64,000 nucleotides of DNA from Allokutzneria oryzae (GTDB lineage Bacteria > Actinomycetota > Actinomycetes > Mycobacteriales > Pseudonocardiaceae): positions 6,031-70,030 of the forward strand of contig NZ_JBHLZU010000017.1 in assembly GCF_042429765.1 (NCBI RefSeq). Reading direction: 5' to 3'. A model generated the notes under the pieces. That model worked only from the letters and a program-made list of their open reading frames with translations, searched no databases and was not told the DNA's origin. The translations under genes and the position numbers were made by a program. Positions 35,446 through 43,953 of the stretch are shown piece after piece. Every line of letters starts with the position of its first letter. Positions within the stretch are counted from its first letter, which is position 1.

Positions 35446-38001
35446 ATGGTGTTCGGAGCCACGCCCGCGACCGGTGTCGCGGCGCTGCCCGCCGAGCTGC
35501 GCCGTGCGCTGGTGCAACTCGCGAGGACGCCCAGGCTGCTCGTCGCCTGCGACTACGACGGCACGCTGTCGCCGATCGTGCCCGATCCCGAGCAGGCCCG
35601 ACCGCTCCCGGAGTCGGTGAACGCGTTGCGGTCGCTGGCCTCGTTGTCGTCCACGACCGTCGCGGTGATCTCCGGACGCGCGCTGCGCGACCTCGCCACG
35701 CTGTCCCGGCTGCCCTCCGAGGTGCACCTCGTCGGCAGCCACGGCTCCGAGTTCGACGTGGGCTTCGTGCACGCGCTGGAGGGCCCGACCCGTCAGCTGC
35801 TCGCCCGCGTGCGCGCGGAGCTGGAGCAGCTGGCCGCCGGTCTGGAAGGCGTGTACCTCGAACACAAGCCCGCCAGCGTCGCCGTGCACGTGCGCCGTGC
35901 CGAGCCCGAGGTCGGCGCGCGGCTGCTGGACGCCGTGCGCAGCGGACCGTGCACCTGGGACGGCGTCCAGGTCACCGAGGGCAAGGCCGTCGTCGAGCTC
36001 GCGGTCGTGCGTACCGACAAGGGTGACGCCCTCAGCGTGCTGCGCCGCCAGGTCGGCGCGACCGCGGCGGTGTTCCTCGGTGACGACGTGACCGACGAGA
36101 AGGCATTCGCCACCCTCGCCGGTCCGGACCTGGGCATCAAGGTCGGCGAAGGCGAGACGGCCGCGGAGTTCCGCGTCGCCGAGACCGCTGATGTCGCCGC
36201 CGTGCTGGCTTTCCTCGTCGAGGAGCGGCGCACCTGGCTGCACGGTGAGCAGGCCGTGCCGATCGAGCGCATCTCGATGCTGGCCAACGAGCGCTCCGTC
36301 GCGCTGCTCACCCCGGACGCCAAGGTGACCTGGCTGTGCCACCCGGAGCCGGACTCCGGCGCGGTGTTCGCCGATCTGCTGGGCGGGCCGACGGCCGGCG
36401 TGTTCGGCATCAAGCCGGAGCGCAACGGTCTTCCGCTCGGCCAGCGCTACCTGCCGGGCACCATGACGGTGGAGACCCGGTGGTCGAAGCTGCTGGTGAC
36501 CGACTACCTCGACCACGCGAGCGAGCCCGGCCACACCGAGCTGGTTCGCGTGATCTCCGGCTCGACCCGCGCGGTGGTCGACTTCGCGCCGCGGCCCGAG
36601 TTCGGCCAGGTGCCGGTGAGTCTGGTCGCCGAGGAAGACGGCCTGCGCGTCGTCGGCATGTCCGACCCGATGGTGCTGCGCGCGCCGGGGGTCGAGTGGA
36701 CCATCACCTCCGACGGCCAGCACGAGTCCGCGCACGCCGTGGTCGAAGTGACCCCCGAGCAGCCGATCGTGCTCGAACTCCGTTGCGGCAGCGACGACCT
36801 CTCGCCCAGCACGACCAGCGAGGCCCAGCGCCGCGCGGCCGCCGGGCAGTACTGGTCGGACTGGCTGGCGGGGCTGAAGCTGCCGGAGGTCCAGCGCGAC
36901 CTGGTGGCGCGGTCCGCGCTGACGCTGAAGGGCTTGCAGCACGACGAGACCGGCGCGTTCCTGGCCGCGGCGACGACGTCGCTGCCGGAGGAGATCGGCG
37001 GTGTCCGCAACTGGGACTACCGCTACTGCTGGATCCGCGACGCCGCCCTGTCCGCGCAGGCGTTGGTGTCACTGGGAAGCACGGCCGAGGCCGAGTCCTA
37101 CCTCAAGTGGCTGCACGGTGTGCTCGCGACTCTTCCCGGGCCGGAGCGGCTGCACCCGCTGTACACGCTGCACGGCACGCACCTGGGTCCTGAGGCGGTC
37201 ATCGACACGCTGCCCGGCTACGCGGGTTCGCGTCCGGTGCGGGTGGGCAACCTGGCCAATCAGCAGGTCCAGCTCGACGTGTTCGGCCCCGTCGTCGATC
37301 TCGTCGCGCAGTTGGCCGAGGTGCGCGGTGCCCTCACCGATGACGACTGGCGCATGGTCGAGGCCATGGCCGAGGCCGTCACGCGTCGCTGGGACGAAGC
37401 GGACCACGGCATCTGGGAGGAGCGGCACGCGCCGCGCCACCGGGTGTACTCGCGGGTGATGGGCTGGGTGACGCTGGACCGGGCCATCAAGCTGGCCACC
37501 ACCTACGGCCGCGACATCGACTCCGGGTGGAGCGTCCTGCGCGACACCATCGCCCAGGACGTGCTCAAGAACGGCTGGAACGACGAGGCGCAGTCCTTCA
37601 CCACCGCCTACGACGGGGTGGACCTGGACGCCGCGACCCTCCACATCGGACTGTCCGGGCTGATCGACCCGCAGGACGAGCGGTTCCAGGCCACCGTCAC
37701 CGCAACCGAGGCCGAGCTGCGCTCCGGGGTCACCGTCTACCGCTACCACCGCGACGACGGCCTGCCCGGCACCGAGGGCGGCTGGCACATCTGCGCGGCG
37801 TGGATGATCGAGTCCTACCTGCTGACTGGCCGCCGCACCGAGGCCGAGGAACTGTTCCAGCAGATGGTCGACTGCGCCGGGCCGACCGGGCTGCTGCCGG
37901 AGGAGTACGACCCGATCGCGGAGCGCTCGCTGGGCAACCACCCGCAGGCCTACTCCCACATCGGGCTGATCCGCTGCGCCCAGCTGCTGTCCAAGCAGTA
38001 G
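35446..38001 (+). CDS. Fusion of trehalose-6-phosphate phosphatase (HAD) and GH15 glycoside hydrolase
   Basis: This is an 851-residue two-enzyme fusion. Residues about 10-250 form a HAD phosphatase of the OtsB type (ACDYDGTLSPIV, ISGRALRDL, EGKAVVEL, LGDDVTDEKAF). Residues about 270-851 form a GH15 (alpha/alpha)6 protein with a beta-sandwich front (ISMLANERSVALLTPDAKVTWLCHP), RNWDYRYCWIRDAALSA, EGGWHICAAWMIESYL and LLPEEYDP. GH15 in actinobacteria includes trehalases, so one chain may join trehalose formation to trehalose cleavage, or the GH15 part may act on another alpha-glucoside. ATG 35446 starts the HAD domain; upstream residues do not resemble it. No OtsA gene is nearby. Confidence 0.9.
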   Translation: MVFGATPATGVAALPAELRRALVQLARTPRLLVACDYDGTLSPIVPDPEQARPLPESVNALRSLASLSSTTVAVISGRALRDLATLSRLPSEVHLVGSHGSEFDVGFVHALEGPTRQLLARVRAELEQLAAGLEGVYLEHKPASVAVHVRRAEPEVGARLLDAVRSGPCTWDGVQVTEGKAVVELAVVRTDKGDALSVLRRQVGATAAVFLGDDVTDEKAFATLAGPDLGIKVGEGETAAEFRVAETADVAAVLAFLVEERRTWLHGEQAVPIERISMLANERSVALLTPDAKVTWLCHPEPDSGAVFADLLGGPTAGVFGIKPERNGLPLGQRYLPGTMTVETRWSKLLVTDYLDHASEPGHTELVRVISGSTRAVVDFAPRPEFGQVPVSLVAEEDGLRVVGMSDPMVLRAPGVEWTITSDGQHESAHAVVEVTPEQPIVLELRCGSDDLSPSTTSEAQRRAAAGQYWSDWLAGLKLPEVQRDLVARSALTLKGLQHDETGAFLAAATTSLPEEIGGVRNWDYRYCWIRDAALSAQALVSLGSTAEAESYLKWLHGVLATLPGPERLHPLYTLHGTHLGPEAVIDTLPGYAGSRPVRVGNLANQQVQLDVFGPVVDLVAQLAEVRGALTDDDWRMVEAMAEAVTRRWDEADHGIWEERHAPRHRVYSRVMGWVTLDRAIKLATTYGRDIDSGWSVLRDTIAQDVLKNGWNDEAQSFTTAYDGVDLDAATLHIGLSGLIDPQDERFQATVTATEAELRSGVTVYRYHRDDGLPGTEGGWHICAAWMIESYLLTGRRTEAEELFQQMVDCAGPTGLLPEEYDPIAERSLGNHPQAYSHIGLIRCAQLLSKQ

Positions 38002-38190
38002 CTAGACCGGCGGGAGGAAACCGGGCAGCGACCCGACCCCGGAGCAGGTGCGGCACGCGTGCGGCACGGCGACGGTCGCCCCGGTTTCCCCCGTGAGCCG
38101 AAGGCACTCGCGTGCCGCGTGTTGCGTGCCCGCACAGGCGTGGCACACCGTCGTGTTTTCGTCGGTGGCAACGCCGTCAAACTCTGTCAT
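38002..38190 (-). CDS. Small zinc-ribbon protein with DnaJ-type CxxCxG repeats
   Basis: The 62-residue protein has CHACAG and CRTCSG separated by about 30 residues, two of the four CxxCxG units of the DnaJ zinc-finger domain. They can form one zinc site. ATG 38190 follows GAGGGG at 8 bases. It is probably a small zinc protein; the partner is unknown. It lies convergent with the OtsB-GH15 gene, whose stop is directly adjacent. Confidence 0.7.
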   Translation of the reverse strand: MTEFDGVATDENTTVCHACAGTQHAARECLRLTGETGATVAVPHACRTCSGVGSLPGFLPPV

Positions 38191-38289
38191 CCAGAAAACC
38201 CCTCGCTCCGGTGCGGTCGAGGCTGGCGAGCCCGATCCACCTTGGCAAGCGAAGTCACTCAACACAGTGATTCCTGGGGCAATCACCTG

Positions 38290-38700
38290 CTACTGGCACG
38301 AGACGTCGTAGAGCTTCATGGGTGTGCCCGCGTCCAGTCCCACGTAGGCGGTGAACCGCTGGTCCGCGCCGCCACGCCACTTCGTGGTCACCGTCGCCCA
38401 GCCCACCCCGGCCGACTGCGCGGTGGTGACCTTGCCGATCGTGATGTTCCGGGGAGTGTTCTGCGCGCACAGCAGGAGGTCGTAGTCGGGGGTCTCCGCC
38501 GCCTTCTTCCGGAGCTGTGGCGTGACCTTGTGCGTGCGGTCGTACTGGCTCGGGCCGTGCTGCCCGTAGAAGCTCACCAGGAACGTGTGCACCTGCCGGG
38601 CGGTGTACTGCCTGCCCTGCGCGGTGGCTGTGCCCGCTCCGGCGACGAGAGCGAGCACGCACCCGACGACCGCGAGAGCCCGGCGCGAAATGATCATCAT
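38290..38700 (-). CDS. Small secreted protein, DUF3828-like
   Basis: The 136-residue product has a Sec signal peptide (ISRRALAVVGCVLAL, then TATAQG). The mature domain (QVHTFLVSFYGQHGPSQYDR, VTPQLRKKA, TVTTKWRGGADQ, LYDVSCQ) has an NTF2-like alpha+beta pattern similar to DUF3828 proteins. Two Cys residues may form a disulfide. Two adjacent ATG codons (38700 and 38697) could start it. The function is unknown. Confidence 0.65.
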   Translation of the reverse strand: MMIISRRALAVVGCVLALVAGAGTATAQGRQYTARQVHTFLVSFYGQHGPSQYDRTHKVTPQLRKKAAETPDYDLLLCAQNTPRNITIGKVTTAQSAGVGWATVTTKWRGGADQRFTAYVGLDAGTPMKLYDVSCQ

Positions 38701-38763
38701 GCGATCGAGAGTGGCCAGCGCCCCCTGCCTTGGCAAGGGACGCCACTCGTCGCAGTGATTCGC

Positions 38764-38965
38764 TCAGGGCCGTACGAACTGGGCGAACCTGGTGGCCGCG
38801 CGCCCGGTCACCAGGTCTACCACGTCGGTGACCTGCGCTTCCGAGCCCCGCGCGAGGTCCGCCTCCAGTTTTGACAACAACGCCGCGAGTTCGGCCGGAC
38901 AGCCGAAATCACGAAACCGCTTTGCCTGCTGGACAACGCTGATCCCGATGTGCGGGGCACCGAGC
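38764..38965 (-). pseudogene. C-terminal remnant of an NmrA-like NAD(P)-binding protein
   Basis: The minus-strand frame ends AELAALLSKLEADLARG, then TDVVDLVTGRAATRFAQFVRP and a stop at 38764. This is the usual C-terminus of NmrA-type SDR proteins (TDxVxxxTGRxxxxFxxFV). The Rossmann core is absent: upstream sequence is unrelated and reaches the WYL regulator start. WYL regulators often sit divergent to such reductases, so this looks like a lost target gene. Confidence 0.5.
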
Positions 38966-39073
38966 GGCTGTCCGTGGAGGCGGTCGGCAAGAGCGCGCTC
39001 TGCCGTAGCTGACCGTGCGCGCGCAGGGTGTTCAAGGACGCTAGTTGTCCGCAAAGGCTGTCAGACTGCCCCC

Positions 39074-40039
39074 ATGTTGCAGACCTCGGCCCGTCTCCTC
39101 CGCCTGCTGTCGCTGTTGCAGGTCCGGCGCGAGTGGTCCGGCTCGGACCTCGCGGAGCGGCTGGAGGTCGATGTCCGGACGGTGCGCCGCGACGTCGACA
39201 AGCTGCGCACCCTCGGCTACCCGGTCAACGCCACGACCGGGACGGCAGGCGGCTACCGCCTAGGCGCGGGCGCGGCGCTCCCGCCCCTGCTGCTCGACGA
39301 CGACGAGGCGGTCGCCGTCGCGGTCAGCCTGCGCACGGCCACCAACGGCCCGATCTCCGGTATAGAGGACACCTCGCTGCGCGCGCTGACCAAGCTCGAA
39401 CAGGTCCTGCCGTCCCGCCTGCGCCGCCGCGTCAACGCGTTGCAGTCCTTCACCGTGCCCATTCCGCTCCGCCCGGGCCCGACGGTGGACGCGGCGGTGC
39501 TCACCACGATCGCCAACGCGTGCCGCGACCACGAGCGTCTCCGCTTCGACTACCGCGACCACAACGGCGACGCGACGCTGCGCGTGGTCGAGCCGCACAG
39601 CATGGCCAACTGGGGCCGCAAGTGGTACCTCGTGGCGTGGGACGTCGACCGCGCCGACTGGCGCACGTTCCGTGTCGACCGCATCCAGCCGCGCACCCCC
39701 ACCGGCCCCCGCTTCACCCCGCGCGAGCTGCCCGACGGCGCCGACGTGGCCACCTACGTCTCCGCCCGCGTCACCGCCGCGCCTTGGCGCTTCCGCGCGC
39801 GAATCCTGATGCACGCCTCGGCCGAAGCTCTGGCCGAACGCATCTCCACCGCCGTCGGCACCCTGGAACCGGTGGACGAGAACACCTGCGTCCTGGTGAC
39901 CGGCGCCGACTCACTGGAGACTTTGGCTCTGTACCTGGGAATGGCGGGCGTGGACTTCGAGGTGCAGGAGCCACCGGAGCTCATCGACCACATCCGCGCC
40001 CTCGGCCGCCGCTACAACCGCGCCGCGGGCGAGGGCTAG
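39074..40039 (+). CDS. WYL-domain transcriptional regulator (YafY/DeoR-type HTH)
   Basis: The 321-residue protein has an N-terminal DeoR-like helix-turn-helix (SGSDLAERLEVDVRTVRRDVDKL) and a wing ending GGYRLG. The WYL domain follows (RKWYLVAWDVDRADWRTFRVDRI) with a WCX-type C-terminal region. WYL domains sense nucleotides or nucleic-acid-related signals. The divergent NmrA remnant was probably its target. ATG 39074 starts the HTH domain; upstream in-frame sequence is not part of it. Confidence 0.92.
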   Translation: MLQTSARLLRLLSLLQVRREWSGSDLAERLEVDVRTVRRDVDKLRTLGYPVNATTGTAGGYRLGAGAALPPLLLDDDEAVAVAVSLRTATNGPISGIEDTSLRALTKLEQVLPSRLRRRVNALQSFTVPIPLRPGPTVDAAVLTTIANACRDHERLRFDYRDHNGDATLRVVEPHSMANWGRKWYLVAWDVDRADWRTFRVDRIQPRTPTGPRFTPRELPDGADVATYVSARVTAAPWRFRARILMHASAEALAERISTAVGTLEPVDENTCVLVTGADSLETLALYLGMAGVDFEVQEPPELIDHIRALGRRYNRAAGEG

Positions 40040-40156
40040 AACCCGCCCCGCACTCACCGGCCACCCACCCCTCACCTCGCCGACCCCCACCACCGCACCC
40101 GGCGCACCACCACCTCGCCGATCCCGCCACCTCGCCGACGCACTGCCACCGCACCT

Positions 40157-40288
40157 CACCGACCCCCGCCACCACCGCACCGACCCCCGCCACCGCACCG
40201 GGCGCGCCACCACCGCACCGGGCGCGCCACCACCGCACCGACCCCCGCCACCGCACCGGGCGCGCCACCACCGCACCGACCCCCGCCA
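40157..40288. repeat. C-rich tandem repeat array
   Basis: About six imperfect units of 17-21 bases alternate between CCACCACCGCACCG followed by GGCGCG and the same block followed by ACCCCCG. The array begins about 118 bases after the WYL regulator stop in a convergent spacer. It is strongly strand-asymmetric (C-rich on plus) and not coding. Copy number probably varies between strains. Confidence 0.75.
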
Positions 40289-40309
40289 CGTCACCCCTCA
40301 CCCGGCGCA

Positions 40310-40416
40310 CCCTCTCGTTCGCGTTTTGTAGCCTTAATGCGATTTGGGAGCGCTCTTTTGCGCATCAAGGTGACAAAACGCGAAAACCCCCGGCCACGCC
40401 AGCTCACGTGCACGCT
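40310..40416 (-). repeat. Dispersed palindromic repeat, copy 2 (reverse orientation)
   Basis: Arms from 40319 to 40343 and from 40361 to 40385 pair over 24 positions with 3 mismatches around GGGAGCGCTCTT. One arm carries the TAGCCTTAA version and the other the TCAAGGTGA version of the variable block, so this copy is a hybrid of the two types. Flanks match copies 3 and 4 (GGCGTGGCCGGGG on one side, CGAACGAGAGGG on the other). Confidence 0.8.
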
Positions 40417-40535
40417 GCGGCGCGGTACCCAGGGCGGCCCGCCAGCTCGGGGACGGCGAAGTCCGCGAACTGCGGTGCCGTCTGACTGATGGCGTCGGCC
40501 GCCCACAGATGCCGGAAGTCCCGGTGAGGGCGCCC
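40404..40535 (-). pseudogene. N-terminal remnant of an MFS transporter
   Basis: Minus-strand reading GRPHRDFRHLWAADAISQ, then a short altered stretch, stops at TGA 40406-40404 inside the palindromic repeat flank. HRDFRxLWAADAISQ is the classic N-terminal start of EntS/MFS_3-type exporters. Nothing else of the transporter is present. It has no start codon of its own and sits between asparaginase and repeat copy 2. Confidence 0.4.
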
Positions 40536-40544
40536 CAGCGTGGT

Positions 40545-41513
40545 CTATGAGCCGAGCAGCGTCGGCAACAGTGCGCGGCACCGCTCCGGGCTGTCGGTGT
40601 GCATCAAGGCGCTGAGCAACGCGATGCGGGTCTGGCTCGCGCGCAGATGTCCTGCGGGGACCGCTCCGGCGGCGAGCAGATCACCGCCGGACGCGTAGAT
40701 GGGCGCGACCGGACCGGCGGCGCACCTCGACGTCACGGCGACGACGACCCCTGCCAGCGTCGCCTCGCGAACGGCCTGTGCGATCTCCGGTGTCGCGTTG
40801 CCGGTGCCCGCGCCGACCAGCACGATCCCGCGCGCGCCAGCCGCGACCGAAGCGCGCAGCAGCACCGGGTCCCCGTCGCTGTGGTGGGTCACGATGTCCA
40901 CTCGCGGCGCCTCGCCACGGGGCGCCGGAAGCGCCGGGCCTCGGTGGCGCACGTCCGGCCGCAACAGCAGTTCGCCGCCGAGGATGCGGCCGAGTGGCTC
41001 GCGCGACGGGTCACCGAAGGCGTGCGGGTCGAGGGTGTGGCGCTTCACCGTGCCGCGCGCCGCGTGCACGTGTCCGTTGAACACCACGAGCACGCCGAGG
41101 TCGCGCGCCTGCTGCGCCACGAGGAACGCGTCGGAGAGGTTGCGGGGAGCGTCGGAACCCTCGTGCCCCAACGGCAGCTGCGATCCGGTCAGCACGACGG
41201 GGCGCGGGTCGTCGTGGTGCAGGTCGAGCAGGAACGCGGACTCCTCCAGGGTGTCCGTGCCGTGGGTGACCACGATCCCGGTGACCTCGGGGTCGGCGAG
41301 CGCGACGCGCACCTGCTCCAGCAGGTCGAGCTGGTGCCGGACCGTCAGGCACGAGCTGTCGACGGTGCACAGGTCGATGACGTCGACCCGGAGCCCCGCC
41401 GTGGGCGGCAGGGCGCCGACCACCGACTTCCCCCGCAGGCTCGCGGCGAGCCCGGTGGTGGTCGGCTGGCTGGCGATCGTGCCGCCGGTTGCGATGACGA
41501 CGACCCGGTCCAC
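40545..41513 (-). CDS. L-asparaginase
   Basis: The 322-residue protein has both catalytic Thr motifs: VIATGGTIAS at the N-terminus and VTHGTDTLEESAF near residue 86. QLPLGHEGSDAPRNL completes the family pattern. It hydrolyses asparagine to aspartate and ammonia. No signal peptide is seen, so it is cytoplasmic. GTG 41513 was chosen because GAGGAGG lies five bases before it; the in-frame GTG at 41519 overlaps that ribosome binding site. A 12-bp inverted repeat lies just upstream. Confidence 0.92.
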   Translation of the reverse strand: MDRVVVIATGGTIASQPTTTGLAASLRGKSVVGALPPTAGLRVDVIDLCTVDSSCLTVRHQLDLLEQVRVALADPEVTGIVVTHGTDTLEESAFLLDLHHDDPRPVVLTGSQLPLGHEGSDAPRNLSDAFLVAQQARDLGVLVVFNGHVHAARGTVKRHTLDPHAFGDPSREPLGRILGGELLLRPDVRHRGPALPAPRGEAPRVDIVTHHSDGDPVLLRASVAAGARGIVLVGAGTGNATPEIAQAVREATLAGVVVAVTSRCAAGPVAPIYASGGDLLAAGAVPAGHLRASQTRIALLSALMHTDSPERCRALLPTLLGS

Positions 41514-41528
41514 GGGCACCTCCTCGAC

Positions 41529-41562
41529 GTGAAGCGAACGATCGCGCGAACGTTCGCTTCAC
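41529..41562. promoter_or_regulatory. Candidate operator: 12-bp perfect inverted repeat before asparaginase gene
   Basis: GTGAAGCGAACG (41529-41540) and CGTTCGCTTCAC (41551-41562) are exact inverted copies 10 bases apart, 15 bases upstream of the asparaginase start. GCGAACG also recurs directly at 41546. The geometry fits a TetR- or GntR-type operator overlapping the promoter. No regulator gene is adjacent. Confidence 0.5.
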
Positions 41563-41691
41563 TGTGCGGCAGAGGGCCCGCCCAGGTCAATCCCGATGTC
41601 AACCGCAGTGGCGCCGCCCACCAGCGGCCGAGGGGCGCCGCTAGGGCCTGTCCTGCAAGCCGCCCCGAGGCGCCGCCGCCCCCGTGCCCCC

Positions 41692-41800
41692 GTGCACGCG
41701 TGAGCCAGCTGGCGTGGCCGGGCTTTTCGCGTTTTGTCACCTTGTTGCGCAAGAGAGCGCTCCCATTTCGCATCAAGGTGACAAAACGCGAAACGAGGGG
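41692..41800 (+). repeat. Dispersed palindromic repeat, copy 3
   Basis: Arms start at 41725 and end at 41793; 24 bases pair with one internal mismatch around AGAGAGCGCTCC. The variable block is GTCACCTTG with GATCAAGGTG-type sequence opposite, a paired change relative to copies 1 and 4 (GTAGGCTTAA). The left flank GTGCACG, then GCTGGCGTGGCCGGG, matches copy 2; the right flank CGCGAAACGAGGGG matches the others. It lies downstream of the minus-strand hydrolase gene. Confidence 0.85.
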
Positions 41801-41802
41801 CA

Positions 41803-41871
41803 GGTGGGTGAGGGCGCCAGAGGGTGGTGGGTGAGGGCGCCAGAGGGTGGTGGGTGAGGGCGCCGAGGGGC
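41803..41871. repeat. 23-bp tandem repeat, three units
   Basis: Three near-identical 23-base units containing GGTGGGTGAGGGCGCC lie directly between repeat copy 3 and the end of the hydrolase gene. They are non-coding and lie immediately 3' of the minus-strand hydrolase stop codon. Confidence 0.75.
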
Positions 41872-41875
41872 GCCG

Positions 41876-42760
41876 CTAGTGGGCGGCGAGGAACTCCCTG
41901 ATGCGGGAGTTGACCGCCTCCGGGCGCTCCGCGGGCAGGCCGTGGCCCGCTCCGGGGATCACGACCACCTCGGCTCCGGGGATCAGCGTCGCCCGGCCCG
42001 CCGCCCGCTGGACGCGGTGCACCGGGCTGTTGCCGCCCAGCATCACCAGCGTCGGCACCACCATCCCGGTCAGCTGCTTCTTGCCGAGCTTGCGCGGGGG
42101 ACCGACGCGCTTGCGGAACCGCATGCTCGCCAGGACCTGGAGGTCGCGGAGCTTCGCGTGCGAGGCCGGGCGGTCGCCGCTGCACCACTCCAGGTACTCG
42201 CGCCACAGGCTCTCCGCGCCCATGAGGTTGTTCCACAGCGTGCGCGCCGCGAAGATCGGCTTCAGCTCCGTCAGCACGCGGGCCGGTTCGAGCAGCGTGA
42301 TCGAGGCCAGGCGGTCCGGGGTGTGCACGGCCTGGTTCGCCGCGATCCAGGCTCCGTAGGACAGGCCGACCAGGTGCGCCCGCTCCAGGCCGAGACCGTC
42401 GAGCACCGCGCCGAGCCACTCGGCGGTGTCCTTCGGGGTGAGCATCGGCGCGGTCTGGGTGCTCAGGCCCGGTTCGCCGAGCACGTCCACCGCGTAGACC
42501 GGGCGGTCGGCGGCGAGCGCCGCGACGTTGGGGAACCAGGCCGCCGAGGTGGTGTTCCCACCGTGCAGCAACACGACCGGGGTCTCGTCGCCGCCGCCGT
42601 GGCGGTACACGTGGGTCGTGCCGAACCGAGTGTCCACATCGGACTCCTCGCGCGGGTCCGGCCACGCTCCCATCGCCTCGCCGTAGAGGGTGAGGAACTC
42701 CTCGCGGGACTCCTCGTCCACGAAACGGCTGATCCCGACGGTCTTGTTCATGCGCGTCAC
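41876..42760 (-). CDS. Alpha/beta hydrolase
   Basis: The 294-residue alpha/beta hydrolase has LLHGGNTTSAAWFPN, the nucleophile elbow GLSYGAW and late IPGAGHGLPAERPE with the catalytic His. GTG 42760 lies one base beyond the stop of the methyltransferase gene; ATG 42751, three codons later, is an equal choice because no clear ribosome binding site decides. It is co-directional with and adjacent to the methyltransferase, probably one transcript. The substrate is unknown. Confidence 0.85.
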   Translation of the reverse strand: MTRMNKTVGISRFVDEESREEFLTLYGEAMGAWPDPREESDVDTRFGTTHVYRHGGGDETPVVLLHGGNTTSAAWFPNVAALAADRPVYAVDVLGEPGLSTQTAPMLTPKDTAEWLGAVLDGLGLERAHLVGLSYGAWIAANQAVHTPDRLASITLLEPARVLTELKPIFAARTLWNNLMGAESLWREYLEWCSGDRPASHAKLRDLQVLASMRFRKRVGPPRKLGKKQLTGMVVPTLVMLGGNSPVHRVQRAAGRATLIPGAEVVVIPGAGHGLPAERPEAVNSRIREFLAAH

Positions 42761-42761
42761 G

Positions 42762-43835
42762 TTACCGCCGCAACGTGATGCGCTGACCGTCCGGTCCCAC
42801 CGTGAACCGCCACCGCGGCGCCCGCGGTTTTCCCGCGTCGACCCACCACCGGTGGGCGGCTTCCACCTCGTCCCACAGCCGCCGCGCGCCGAGCTGCCGG
42901 ACCTCGCCTCCGCGCAGGCTGGCCCAGGACCGGGTGCCGGGGTCGATCAGCCACAGGCCGTCCTCGCCGGGAACGGGGAACCGGTGGCAGTCCGGAACGA
43001 GCACCGCCATCGCGATGTTGACGTCGTAGCCGCGCAGCACGTCCTGGGCGCGAAGACGCGTACGCGTCACCGTCGCGCGGTCCTCGGAATAGATGTCCTC
43101 GTCGAAGTCGACCTCGCGCACTCGCTGCGCCCGCAGGTCCATGAAGGACGCTCGCCCGCTGATGCCGCCGCGCGCGACCCCGTCGGAGCCGACCGTCAGC
43201 GACACCAGTGCCCCGGTGAAGTAGGCCGTGCCCCACGGCGTGACGATCCGGCCGCCCGGCTGGGTCTGCTCGACCCACGAGTACGGCACGCGCTGCGCGT
43301 TCGCGGTGGCGATGATCCGGTCGAACGGCGCGCGGCCCGGGCAGCCGAGCAGGCCATCGCCCTCCACAACGGTCACCGCGCCGAAGCCCGCGCCGGTCAG
43401 TGCCGTTCGCGCCCGCCGCGCCAGGACCGGGTCGATCTCGACCGTGGTGATGTTGCGCGCGCCGAGCCGGTGTGCGAGCAGGGCCGCGTTGTAGCCGGTG
43501 CCCGCGCCGATCTCGCAGACCTTCATGCCCGGCTCCGCTCCCAGCAGGTCCAGCATGTTCGCCACCACCGCGGGCATGCTGGCGGAGCTGGTCGGCAGGC
43601 CGGGCCCGTCCGGGGCACCGTCGTCGACCTGGGTCACCACGCAGTCGTCGGCGTAGGCGGCGTCCAACCACGCTGTCGGGTTCTCGTTGCGGTTCAAGGG
43701 TTCCAGCGGGTCCATGCGCCACACGGTGTCCGGCAGGAACGCGTGTCTTGGCACCGCGAGGAACGCCTCCCGCCACACATCGGTGAGGTCGCCGCTCTCG
43801 GTCAGTGCCCGCACGAGGTCTTCGCGTCGCCGCAT
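42762..43835 (-). CDS. Protein-L-isoaspartate O-methyltransferase-like protein
   Basis: The 357-residue protein has the PCMT-type SAM fold. N-terminal RHAFLPDTVW is followed by motif I KVCEIGAGTGYNAALLAHRLG (positions about 144-164), IDPVLARRAR, FDRIIATANAQRVP and GGRIVTPWG. About 120 residues follow the SAM domain, longer than repair PCMTs (about 215 in total). This matches actinomycete PCMT-like enzymes that often modify peptides or act in natural product clusters. No precursor peptide was found nearby. ATG 43835 has no good ribosome binding site. Confidence 0.85.
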   Translation of the reverse strand: MRRREDLVRALTESGDLTDVWREAFLAVPRHAFLPDTVWRMDPLEPLNRNENPTAWLDAAYADDCVVTQVDDGAPDGPGLPTSSASMPAVVANMLDLLGAEPGMKVCEIGAGTGYNAALLAHRLGARNITTVEIDPVLARRARTALTGAGFGAVTVVEGDGLLGCPGRAPFDRIIATANAQRVPYSWVEQTQPGGRIVTPWGTAYFTGALVSLTVGSDGVARGGISGRASFMDLRAQRVREVDFDEDIYSEDRATVTRTRLRAQDVLRGYDVNIAMAVLVPDCHRFPVPGEDGLWLIDPGTRSWASLRGGEVRQLGARRLWDEVEAAHRWWVDAGKPRAPRWRFTVGPDGQRITLRR

Positions 43836-43953
43836 GTCGTCAAGGTTGCCCAGAAACGCGCGGACATGACCCCGCCGCGCCCTGACTGGTGGCTTGGTCG
43901 GCGACTGAGGAACCATGGAGGGAGCACAGCCCGCTCCAGCGACAGGAGAAACC

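Noticed and set aside
40040..40310. C-rich regular repeats resembling a possible CRISPR or coding Pro-rich region
   Set aside because: Units are contiguous with no unique spacers, not palindromic, and differ in length by non-multiples of three.
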